Position numbers and translations under genes: made by a program. 64,000 nt of DNA from Earliella scabrosa (Eukaryota > Basidiomycota > Agaricomycetes > Polyporales > Polyporaceae), in assembly GCA_022605405.1 (NCBI GenBank), contig JABYQQ010000002.1:3100001-3164000 (forward strand), given 5' to 3'. This document shows positions 55,453 to 64,000 of the stretch, in pieces. The first letter of the stretch is position 1. Every line of letters starts with the position of its first letter. Under the pieces are notes generated by a model. That model was not told the origin of the DNA, did no database searches, and saw only the letters and a list, made by a program, of their open reading frames with translations.

Positions 55453-55819
55453 GGCGTGCAGGCCCAGATTCCAGGACCCCAGACAGTCGTGTGGAATACC
55501 TGCGACAGTCAAGCCGACCACACGAATTTCACTGGTCTGTCTCGTCGCAGGGAAGGTTGCATGTCACGTCCTTGTCTCGAGGATGTCGCGAAACACGTGA
55601 CGTCATCCCCGCGGAGGCGTTGTCAAAGCTCCTTGACACGCTCGCCAAGACGCGACAGAGACATGTCAAAGAGATTCCACCCAAAGGGAGGTACTCACGT
55701 GACCTGACAGGTTTCGTGTCGCGCACGGGGAAATTTCAAAGAAATCTCTGTGTGGAGGTTGACTGTCACAGGTATTCCACACGGCTGTCGGGGGTCCTGG
55801 AATCTGGCTCTGCACGCTG
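55453..55819. repeat. Inverted repeat, ~60-bp arms
   Basis: Left arm 55453-55512 and right arm 55759-55819 are about 90% complementary over ~60 bp (shared core ccagattccaggacccc and gtgtggaatacct), with weaker similarity inward. The spacer is ~246 bp. It may be a foldback or MITE-like element, or an inverted duplication next to the following open frame. Confidence 0.75.
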
Positions 55820-55894
55820 TGCTGGCGCAAGCTCTCCTCCACCTGCTCGCTCCCCACTCGCTGAGGCTCTCATCGATCTCATCCCTTTGCAACC

Positions 55895-57033
55895 ATGGGC
55901 ATAGCTGTCCGTGGCTCCTGCGGCGGCGTTCCTGCTTCAATCTTTGTCGACCCCCTCGTCAACCACAGCGCTCTCTCTACCAGCTTCGTGCTCTCTCACA
56001 ACATCCCTCGCCGATCTGTCTCAGTCAACCGCGCGTATCACTTTGAGGTCGACTCGCCAGTCTGCGTGCCATCCTGTGGGGGGTGGTACATCACCACTAC
56101 TGTCATCGCTGTTCAATACATGCCAACCTTTGACATCGTGCTCGGTCAAGATTGGCTGCAACACACAGGTGCCCGTCTGTGTGCGGGAGTCGTTCTGGAT
56201 CCTCAATGTCTGCCATCTCGGTGTTGGCAACCGTCCCCGGTCTCCGGTCCGTCGTTCTCTCTTCCTCATACGTTCGGTCTGACCTTGCCATTGTAGAGGG
56301 ACGCCCATTGGGTGTGTCAACCCCCGTTGGCGGTCACGGTAGAAGATCGCCCTCCCTGAGCCCGGGGAGTCACAATGTGTTGGCTGGCAGCTCGACACAG
56401 TCGTCTGTATCGATGTCTGTCCCGTACGTCCCTGATTTCAATGCGCCTGTCAACATATTGCACGCGCTTCGAACGCTATTCCCCTCGTCGGGCAGCGTTT
56501 TTTCGTCGGACAGTTCACGGACTGCGATCCATGCGGCGGCGTTATCGCACGGTGTTAGCTGTGACAGAAGTGATCGTGCCGTTCAACGTGCGCTTGTAAG
56601 GCACATCTTGGCCGGTGCATGTGCGTGCAATTTGAATCATGTACTGCATGCAGGATGTTTGCAGCTGGCGGATGACATCGTTGACCAGAACCAGCTTCGT
56701 TCCCTGTTAGCAAGGCATGTAGATGCGGCCGTGCATCAGGGTTGCCGTGTACAGGATCTATGCGTACTGCTCGACATTCCTCTCACGCCACGGAGCGAGG
56801 AAACTCAGATGAGAGCCGATTTTTGTCTGTATGTCGCGCGTAATGGTGCGCGAGCCCCGCTCATCGTTTGGTACGCCAAACCACAATGTCCAATACGTCA
56901 CAGCTCTCCTAAGCCAGCCTCACCTGATAGGGCTTCTCCGCTGTTTTCGACGCCACCACGTCGTAACAAAGAAGTCCGACATGGACCGCCTGGCAATTAC
57001 CGACCTGTCCGTTGGCGATCTGCTCCTGGTTGA
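55895..57033 (+). pseudogene. Retropepsin-like protein, frame-broken
   Basis: Two overlapping frames. 55895-56296 (ATG, MGIAVRGSCGG) resembles the retropepsin-like fold: VDPLVNHSALSTSFVLSHNI, then FDIVLGQDWLQHTGA, which matches the conserved beta-strand/loop after the active site; the usual D-[ST]-G reads VDPLVNHS. It stops at 56294. The next frame (56152-57033) continues with protein-like sequence (RAVQRALVRHILAGACACNLNH, LLARHVDAAVHQGCRVQDLCVLLDIPL; in pieces RHILAGACA and QDLCVLLDIP). An intron between ~56170 and 56300 could join them; otherwise it is a decayed copy. I recall similar proteins in repeated families of Agaricomycetes but cannot name one. Confidence 0.45.
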
Positions 57034-60000
57034 GCTCGCAGTGGTTCGCTACCAAACTCAACCCTCTGCGGCAGCAAATTGGGAGCAGTGGACCGTCGGT
57101 TGACAACTCCACGCCGCGTCGTTGCTCATGCGCAGGGATCCCACCTCAGCCGCGCTGCCAAGTTTCTTTCCTGACGACTTCGACTCAGCGATGTGAGCGC
57201 AAGTTGTAGTGTAGGCAATGCGTGTACTTACCTGTAAACCTGTTGCGTACCTGTGTTAACTTCGTGAATGATGAATGCGGAGGTGTCAAGCGCGGAAAGG
57301 TAGCGGGTTCTGCCGCTCGCCGGCGCTACGCCTTATTTGACAGCAAAGGAGAGAAGAGGCCTTGCGGGCGTATCGATAAGCCGTGTCGGTCATGTGATCG
57401 TGTCTGCACGGTCATGAGAATCTACGTGACGTCTTCTCTGAGTCTCTCGTCACGACTCATGCGAAGTCCGAGTACGCTGAATGCGGACGGAGTGACTTGA
57501 AGAGCACCTTGATGGCCGACCGATAGTAGTGAACACACCACTACCCTTATGCTATAGCTATATACTAGTACATGTTGCGAGCCTACTCAGGACGGCAACA
57601 ACATACCTCACGCTGCCTGGATAGCCCTCCCCTCACAAACGGCGACGAGCGCAAACGAGGGGCCGCGAGCGATAGTATCCGAATGCGGGCGATTGTAAAT
57701 CGCTCGCCCGATCGTATTCGGTCGGACCGCGATTGCAAGCGCTTCTAAGCGCCGGCGAGCGGCGCCGCGCTTCGCAATCGCGCAAGCGTTTCGGGACTTT
57801 GCTGATGACATGTGAGTGTGCGATGTCAGACTGACGCGTAGGTGGTATCTCCGCAGTGGACGGGGACTTAGTACGAGGCACCGCGGCAGGGTGGCTGTAC
57901 GCGGAATACGTCCAATGCATCCTGGGGGTGGGAGCGTGTGACGGTATTCTAGTCGCCATAATGATATGGTGGAACGACTATCGTTGTGGACCGGACGAGT
58001 GTCAATATATGCGTCCGACGGGACTGCGGTAACAGTGGAGGAAGACCGTAGCTACCGCAGCACAACCAGTGTGAATTCCGCGAGCACCTTCGATTCTATT
58101 TGAGCATTGGCCTGAATGCAGAGGGTGATACGTTTGAGGACATCTGCACCTGGTAGTAATGGTTAACGCTCGATATCAGACACCTATCGATATCAAAGGA
58201 AACTATTCCTCGTGCTTAGTGGGTCTGCCTCGGCGACCGGGGGCAACTGTGACGAAAACCCGACCGGTCTTGCGCGCATCGGTACCGTGCTGCCACCCTG
58301 GGTCATGTCAACAAACCAGTTCATGGGTTGAGACATACGGGCCCGCGATTTGGATAGGCGAACTCGGCGAATATCTTGAGCGGACTGTGACGTAGCACAC
58401 CGACACACCGCCTTATGAGAGCCTGTCGGGGCTGGCGCCTGCGCAGACTCAACAATTGAGAGGTTGTATGTAAGTATGCTGGCCCGAGAAATTCAAAGTC
58501 AAACGACCCATCGTACACTTCAAGCAAACGGACACACTGATGAACACTGAGCATCCAGTGTTGGAAGTGGAGCTCCATTGATGTTGGTTTAGCTCATCTT
58601 CTTGCGCGGGTGAGTCTCATGACCTTCAGGATACAGCCTGCGCTCTCTCGATGCAAGCCATACATAGTTGACAAGAGAGGAGATGTACGAATAGAAAGGC
58701 CTCAGACGATCAAGAGATGATCAACTTGAGGACATGCGGAGAGGCTTGGCGCGGGCGCCCCCACGTCATGTATTGGCGCCCGTTTGCTTTTTGCTCTCGA
58801 CCTCAGCTCGACGAGGCTCCTCCAACTTGCCAGAACCTTTCTCATGGTCTCATCCACTCTCCATACTGTCGTATCACGCGTTTTCGCCTGGATTTAGACT
58901 CGCCCGGCTGGCTCGCCGTGCTCTCATGAATCTAGAACCTCGACTTATCGCCCGCATCCTTCATGCTCAACGTCGACCATTCCAGGGTCAACTGTATGAA
59001 TCCGCGCAGTTGGACGCAGAATGTGTATTTAGCTGTCAAGTTTGACAGGAGCAGTAGAGGTCATCGGGTGAGTTGTTCATATTCTACTCTGGTTACCAAC
59101 AACGGTGCATCTACGATGTTAAAATGTGTTCCCTATTACCTGATGGACCCGTCGTTAGCGGGATTCTGCTTGATCGACTCAGCTAGTATTTTTCTGAGAT
59201 TCCATGCCGTTTCCAACATTCTGATGACCTGCAGTATGTATGCTCACTTGTCGTGCGCGTCTAGGTCCCAAGATCTCTCTGCGTGCACCGCGAGACAGAC
59301 AGTTGCTTGGTGAGTTCTCAATGCATAGTTCTAAAAAATTTGCGTTCTGTGATGAAATTATCCGTATCGCTGCGTTCTTTCTGACCGGAGGTCGCTGTCG
59401 TGACGCTCTCGGATGACCACGCCCACCTAGGGCGTTATCTTCTCGCTGATCTTCGTCTCTATCGTGTGGTTCGTTCGTCTACGAAGGAGCGATAGCTTAC
59501 AGGAATGAAACAGATCTACATGTCTAGCAAAGCTGGCCATGATGATGCGGCGGATCTCCCGGATATCTAGTGAGTTTGTTGCTCTCGTATTACTGTTCCC
59601 TCATGTATCTACGCAGTGAGAATTGCATACGCCTCTTTATCTCTTTATAGACGTGGTGCGGTGTCTGCTCGACCGCCTACCCCTTGGTTATATTGACCCG
59701 GCAAGTACGCAGCAACCCTCCCGTGTCGTGCCCCTCGCATGGCGGATGTACACAAGCCAGTTGGCCCTTGCGACTTCGGGATCCGCGTCCGCGACGCCTC
59801 GCGCGCCCTAATCCATTGTTTTACCTAATGCATGCCGTTCGTGATGTCATAGATGATCTTCGCCAGCGTGCAGCAGTCCTCGAGCAATGCGAGCGAGCAC
59901 CAATGCTTCGGCGCTAGGGGCGTCGCGTTCGCCTCCGTCGACTCGAATGCCTTCGTGACGAGCCTGTCAACAAGCCGGGATTGGCACCGTCTTCCGGCTA

Positions 60001-60991
60001 TCGTGGCCCCGCGATCTCAATAAACCCCTTCCCGACGGGTTTGCCGTCAACGACGAAGCAGAGGGGGCCGAAACCCCGTCTCTCTCCCTGGGCGTCGCGG
60101 TACCAACAACTCGAGGGAGCTGCCGCTTCCCGGTGTTCGCTCTGCGTTGTTCTCGCCTTTGCGGTCCACCCTTACTCAACGTCTTCCAGACAGCGGGCTG
60201 AGGAGGTATATCTTGCCTGCGGCTTCTATGGGCCTTCCCTGGGCGTTCTCAATTGCCCTCATCACGAACACTTGGACTGATCGCGAAGGTCGTCGCGGTC
60301 AGCTTGTCAAGCAAGGCGCCGGCCTTGAGATCACCGGTCGTCCTTTCATCGCGCCGCGGGTCTCCAGGCGGATGCGGATCTTGCAGAGTGTGAGCACTGA
60401 CGAAGGGTTGGTGGGATGGGCTGTGCGGTCCTCTAAGCATCGTGCTTTGCTCGATCGCGCATACCCACTTCACTCGGGGGTAGACTGAGCATTGCTGGGT
60501 TGGCATATTCTACTTTGCTCTTCGCACGTAATAACATTTACTCACGCGAGGACGCGTTACAATGAGGACAGTCTACTTATGCGACTATCTAGCGGCGCGT
60601 GAGCGTTCCTCTGACCAGGAGGGCTATTGGGATCACTCTGGTCCGGAACTGAAGTCACCATGAGCACAATTTCCTGAAACTCAAGCAGCAAGATCATGAC
60701 ATATACTATTGAAGCGATACACAGTAAACGCTGACGATGTACAGAGGGTGGTTAAAGGGATTGGAGACGCCAATTTCTTGTACGAGGGTGAGCTCGTTTT
60801 GGCACTATTCGGAGAGCAATAATCATCGTGGCCAAGTAGCGAGGTTGAGCTCGCTTGAAATGACAATGGTGCTGTCGCACATTGTCTGGTCTACTCGTGT
60901 CATACTATGTCGTATGACATCGTGCTGTCCGATGCGGCACAATGCACACTGTGAGCAGTAGTGCTCTGCGAGAGGAGTATGTCAGAGTCGG
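57034..60991. other. About 4 kb, coding content unresolved
   Basis: Includes AATCGC-rich copy 2 near 57640-57806. Plus-strand stretches at 58960-59310, 59510-59810 (MSSKAGHDDAADLPDI before a GTGAGT donor) and 60147-60490 (ITGRPFIAPRVSRRMRILQSV) look partly protein-like, but no domain or full exon chain was found. Confidence 0.3.
57640..57806. repeat. AATCGC/GCGATT-rich repeat, copy 2
   Basis: On the minus strand it begins catcagcaaagtcccgaaacg, matching the start of copy 1 at 40055. Inside, GCGATT and AATCGC words recur in both orientations, but overall alignment is loose. Confidence 0.45.
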
Positions 60992-61585
60992 TCACGACAA
61001 ACGAAAAGCGAAGACGGCGCACCAGTAGAATCTTCCCTGCCTGATGGGCACGGGGTGCCTCTCTGGGTGGAGGCGGCTTTGCTCCTGGTGGAACTGGCGG
61101 AGCATCTCGGTCGCCCCTGCCTGGACGAGGCGATTTTGCTCGAGATAGCCCAACCCAGTCCACACCCACCAGAGGCAACCGGATCCAGTCGCGTCGAAGT
61201 TGTAGCGGTGCATCCCCTTCGCCAAGAAGAGATCGATGATCTGCTGCACCGTGGGCGAACCCGTTGTGGCGATTTGGAGTTCAATCTTGACTCGGGCTCT
61301 GGAGCCAGGATCCTGCTTGCTGGCAATCATCATGCACCCAGTTGGTGGGTTCGCAGGAATCATGTCGATCAAAACGGACTGCGACGGCTGAGTCGTAGTA
61401 GGAGGGATACTCTGAAACGGCGCGAGGCAGAGGTACAGCCGCCAGTGGAAAATGTTCGGGGAACCAGACACGGTGGAGAGGGTGCCTGATCCAGTCACCG
61501 TTACTTGCGCAACCACACGCTGCCGGTCGACGTCCAGGAGAGATCTGTCGTAGACAGTGGCCATTCTGTAAAGTACATCATTCAT
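60992..61585 (-). CDS. DUF7770-type protein
   Basis: 197 residues from ATG 61585 (an alternative ATG at 61564 gives MATVYDRSLL). Contains HWRLYLCL, VLIDMIPANP, GCMMIASK, then GSPTVQQIIDLFLAKGMHRYNFD and GSGCLWWVWTGLGYLEQ, and LRQFHQEQSRLHPERHPVPIRQG. These blocks and their order are, in my memory, the fungal DUF7770 pattern, a family of unknown function with a compact alpha/beta domain. No introns are needed. No signal peptide or membrane segment. It lies head-to-head with the next open frame on the plus strand. Confidence 0.72.
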   Translation of the reverse strand: MNDVLYRMATVYDRSLLDVDRQRVVAQVTVTGSGTLSTVSGSPNIFHWRLYLCLAPFQSIPPTTTQPSQSVLIDMIPANPPTGCMMIASKQDPGSRARVKIELQIATTGSPTVQQIIDLFLAKGMHRYNFDATGSGCLWWVWTGLGYLEQNRLVQAGATEMLRQFHQEQSRLHPERHPVPIRQGRFYWCAVFAFRLS

Positions 61586-61883
61586 GTCAGCGTAACCATA
61601 ACTTGGGAACTTGGATTGGGACCCACGCTTGTTAGTTGTTGGGGGTAAAAGGTGGACGATGCAGAGTGCGTTGCGCAGAATAATGGGCTATATATCTGCA
61701 GGTCACTTCGCGGACAACTCCATCTCGGTACACCTCAGGCTATTGTCGTTGTCCTTGCTCCAACTACATCGATGGGAATCAAGTCCCTGGAGCTAACGAA
61801 AGAAGCAGAGAGCGATTTGGTGATAACCACATGGGCGCACTACTGCGGGTTCTATCATTTGATCACTATCATGCTCACTCCCA

Positions 61884-62531
61884 ATGACGGGGATGATTTT
61901 CTCTCAATCCGCCCGGAGCCGGACCACATCTTTTGTCCTCGTGAACTTGAACATTCTCTACGGAAAGCGGAAAGCCTTGGCTGCACGTCTGTTTGAAATT
62001 CAAGCTCACAGCAAAAGAGAGATTGCTCCGGCCAAGCTTTGTGCTCGTCGCGCTCAGAGTCATTGCGCGCCGACTACGATCCGATGGGCGCGCCTTAGGC
62101 TCGCATGCCAGCCTCTAGTTCCTCGTATCCACCGGGATGCGCTCGTGCGTCTGCTCGCCTCGGACCACCCGTTTGCGATCGAGAAACTTCGACGCTCAGC
62201 GCCTCCCGTGCCAAGGGATCGCCGCATATGCCGGTTCTGCAAGAGACGATGGGCGGTCCAGAGCGAGATACACGTCCTACTGGAGTGCGGTGATGGCCGG
62301 CTGGAGGGCCTACGCATGCGCTTCATGGACGATGCAGGCTTAGTCATGGGGCGCGGCCTGGGAGAGCTGTTCCATCGCCTCAGTTCGTCGGCGTTCATGG
62401 ACATGCTCATGAGTAGGGAAGAGCTGGCTCCTCGACTGGCAGAATATGTGTACGATGTGTCGGCACTGGCTGAAATTGTCCCGATGTTAATATTGGCAGA
62501 TGAGGCGGCATTTGAGGCCCTGCCCGTGTAG
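61884..62531 (+). pseudogene. Possible C-terminal remnant of a non-LTR reverse transcriptase
   Basis: 215 codons open from an ATG-like start at 61884. The segment RRICRFCKRRWAVQSEIHVLLECGD resembles the Cys-Cys-His-Cys zinc-binding end of fungal LINE (Tad/Deceiver-like) polyproteins: RxCRFC, then E-x-H-x-L-x-x-C. Upstream is Arg-rich sequence, downstream a helical tail (LPRLAEYVYDV-like). No reverse-transcriptase core, endonuclease or poly-A tail is seen, so if this is a LINE it is a 5'-truncated fragment. A host protein with such a motif is an alternative. Confidence 0.5.
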
Positions 62532-63211
62532 GTAATTACATGGCAATGTTGAGAATGTCCTCGTCGCATCTGTGCGAGTGTCCTCACGCTGGTCCTGCGC
62601 GTGCGCGTAGCTCTCGCAGTCTAGGTTGCGGAACAGGCCGTGTCTTTCGGGATGAAAGGTCGCGCTGTGATGTGCCAGACCGCCGGTTCTCTACTGGGCC
62701 CTGTGTGGAAACAGAGAGAAAGGATAACAGGAGTTCGTGTTCGCGCAGTAGCCGCTAAGGGGAACTCGTGGTGGACATTAATGAGCGTGCAGGCGGGCGG
62801 GGCACGGCATTACGCGCGCGTGCTGTTTTCCCACCGAAATTGGTGCTCCTCCTCCTCCTCCTCATAATAGAGGTTGGAATTACTTGGGGGGAGGGGTGCG
62901 CGACTCCCTGTGGGAACGTCCGTGGGTGAGCAGTAGCTGTTGACGCCCGGTGCGAATCGAGACTCGATTCCGACGTTCCCACGGGGGAGTAAGCCTAGGC
63001 GCGCCGATTAGCACAATGGGTAACGTTACGTACGAACGACTTCGTAAGCTTAGCGGGCCATAGCGGCGGACTTCCAAATACTCAACATCGCGGGCGCCAA
63101 TAATCTCCGTCCACGTATCTGCAACCACCGTGCTCAGGTATGACGAGCGAACCCCGAGAGGATACGGTCAGTAGACAAGTACCATACTGCATGCTTTCGG
63201 ACACTGATGGG
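62532..63211. other. Intergenic / upstream of kinase gene
   Basis: A short (tcc)n run lies near 62850. A 5' exon of the kinase gene may be here (ATG at 63016 followed by a GTAAGC donor), but phase was not resolved. Confidence 0.35.
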
Positions 63212-64000
63212 TTGATGTCGTAGCTCCCATCCTGGGAGGAGATCTCGCTCCTGTCTGACGAGCAACTCTGGACGCTGTTCCAGACATCATATCAGTTCCC
63301 CTGTCCCTCCTCACTGAACACAGTCGATGTTCGACGTATCGCCGCCGATGCTGTCATGAGGTCAGGTCCTGCGGTACACGATCCCGAGATTTTTACAATG
63401 CGTCTGGTCCGCCAGTGTTCTTCAATACCCGTGCCCGCCGTTCGACGAGTCCTCAACTTCGAAGGCTCGCGAGCAATTGTGATGGACTACATTCCAGGAG
63501 AGACGCTCAAGAGCTGTTGGCCGCGTCTCGGTTTTTGGCAACGACTTCGCATCATTTGGACACTTCGCGGCTACATCAGACAATTGCGACGTATCAAGGT
63601 CCCAGAGGCGCTGCGAACGACAATTTTCCCTGGACCTGTCGCAAGCGAGCCTCAGGTCTGCTACGGCCCAATGTTCACTGAATATGTGCGTCCTTTCGTT
63701 TGGACTAGACTCTATCATGTTCAACTCACTGACAACATGACAGGGTGCAGGCCCGTTTGCATCCTACGAGGAGCTCACAGCGTGGTTCATGCACAAGCTC
63801 GACGTCAACCGCCGCATCACAAAATACCCACCCGGGCCAATGACGTTCGACGCTTCGCTGCCTCTGGTCCTTACCCATCTCGACCTCCATCCGGGCAACA
63901 TCATTGTTGGTGATGACGGCCGGGTGTGGTTGATCGATTGGGAGCACGCAGGATTTTACCCACAATGGTTTGAATATGCGAGCATGGTGGAGGAATGGGA
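63212..64000 (+). CDS. Phosphotransferase (APH/kinase-like) protein, partial
   Basis: Aminoglycoside-phosphotransferase-fold protein as found in large numbers in basidiomycetes; substrate unknown. The visible exons are ~63232-63685 and 63744 to the window end, with a 58-bp GT-AG intron in phase 0. N-lobe: WEEISLLSDEQLW, then SIPVPAVRRVLNFEGSRAIVMDYIPGETLKS, the hinge-like block of the family. C-lobe: catalytic loop LTHLDLHPGNIIV (Asp in HLDLHPGN) and metal-binding Asp in VWLIDWEHAGFYP. The gene continues past 64000. The acceptor GTAG at 63220-63223 suggests at least one earlier exon, so the start is not known. Confidence 0.82.

Noticed and set aside
1..64000. CRISPR arrays, bacterial operons, rRNA genes
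   Set aside because: No evenly spaced direct repeats, ribosome-binding sites or rRNA-like sequence seen; genes have spliceosomal introns.

Overview
The window reads as nuclear DNA of an Agaricomycete-type basidiomycete fungus. Supporting signs are genes split by many 50-70 bp GT-AG introns, HET-domain genes, a DUF6534-type membrane protein, F-box and WD40 genes, and Ty3/gypsy chromoviruses with C-terminal chromodomains. No bacterial, organellar or CRISPR features are visible. All exon models were built by hand from splice signals and reading phase; none has transcript support.

Layout, left to right. 1-1965: a minus-strand PalB/Rim13-like calpain running off the left edge. 2210-2290: a tRNA-Ala(AGC) gene with a tiny intron. 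2897-11034: a GNAT-type gene, two tandem HET-domain paralogues, and a five-exon F-box gene convergent with the second. 11912-12168: a small secreted cysteine-bearing protein. 13128-16001: an eight-exon WD40 gene. 16266-23530: chromovirus A (minus strand, identical LTRs, target duplication cctga), inactivated by two nonsense codons and a 397-bp hAT-like MITE in its integrase region. 25677-27517: a many-exon membrane protein gene. 27518-32232: no gene could be resolved. 32233-34599: a gene joining an F-box/LRR-like half to a WD40 half. 35101-37150: a short eIF4G-like protein with the eIF4E-binding motif but no MIF4G domain. 38139-39474: a small membrane protein. 40306-53590: chromovirus B (minus strand, identical LTRs, duplication gcgat) with an intact Ty1/copia element C (plus strand, duplication gcgtt) nested in it. 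53591-64000: degenerate repeat-like sequence, a retropepsin-like reading frame, a DUF7770-type gene, a possible non-LTR reverse-transcriptase tail, and an APH-type kinase gene running off the right edge.

The most notable observations concern retroelement mechanism. Both chromoviruses have a primer-binding site exactly complementary (10 or 11 nt) to an LTR segment about 32-37 bp after a TATA box, as in Tf1 self-priming. Both also have a canonical -1 slippery heptamer at the gag/pol junction, and B adds a perfect 11-bp stem-loop 5 nt downstream. Copia C has a primer-binding site matching the anticodon-loop half of initiator tRNA-Met. Among host genes, the eIF4G-like protein without MIF4G and the F-box/WD40 fusion stand out.
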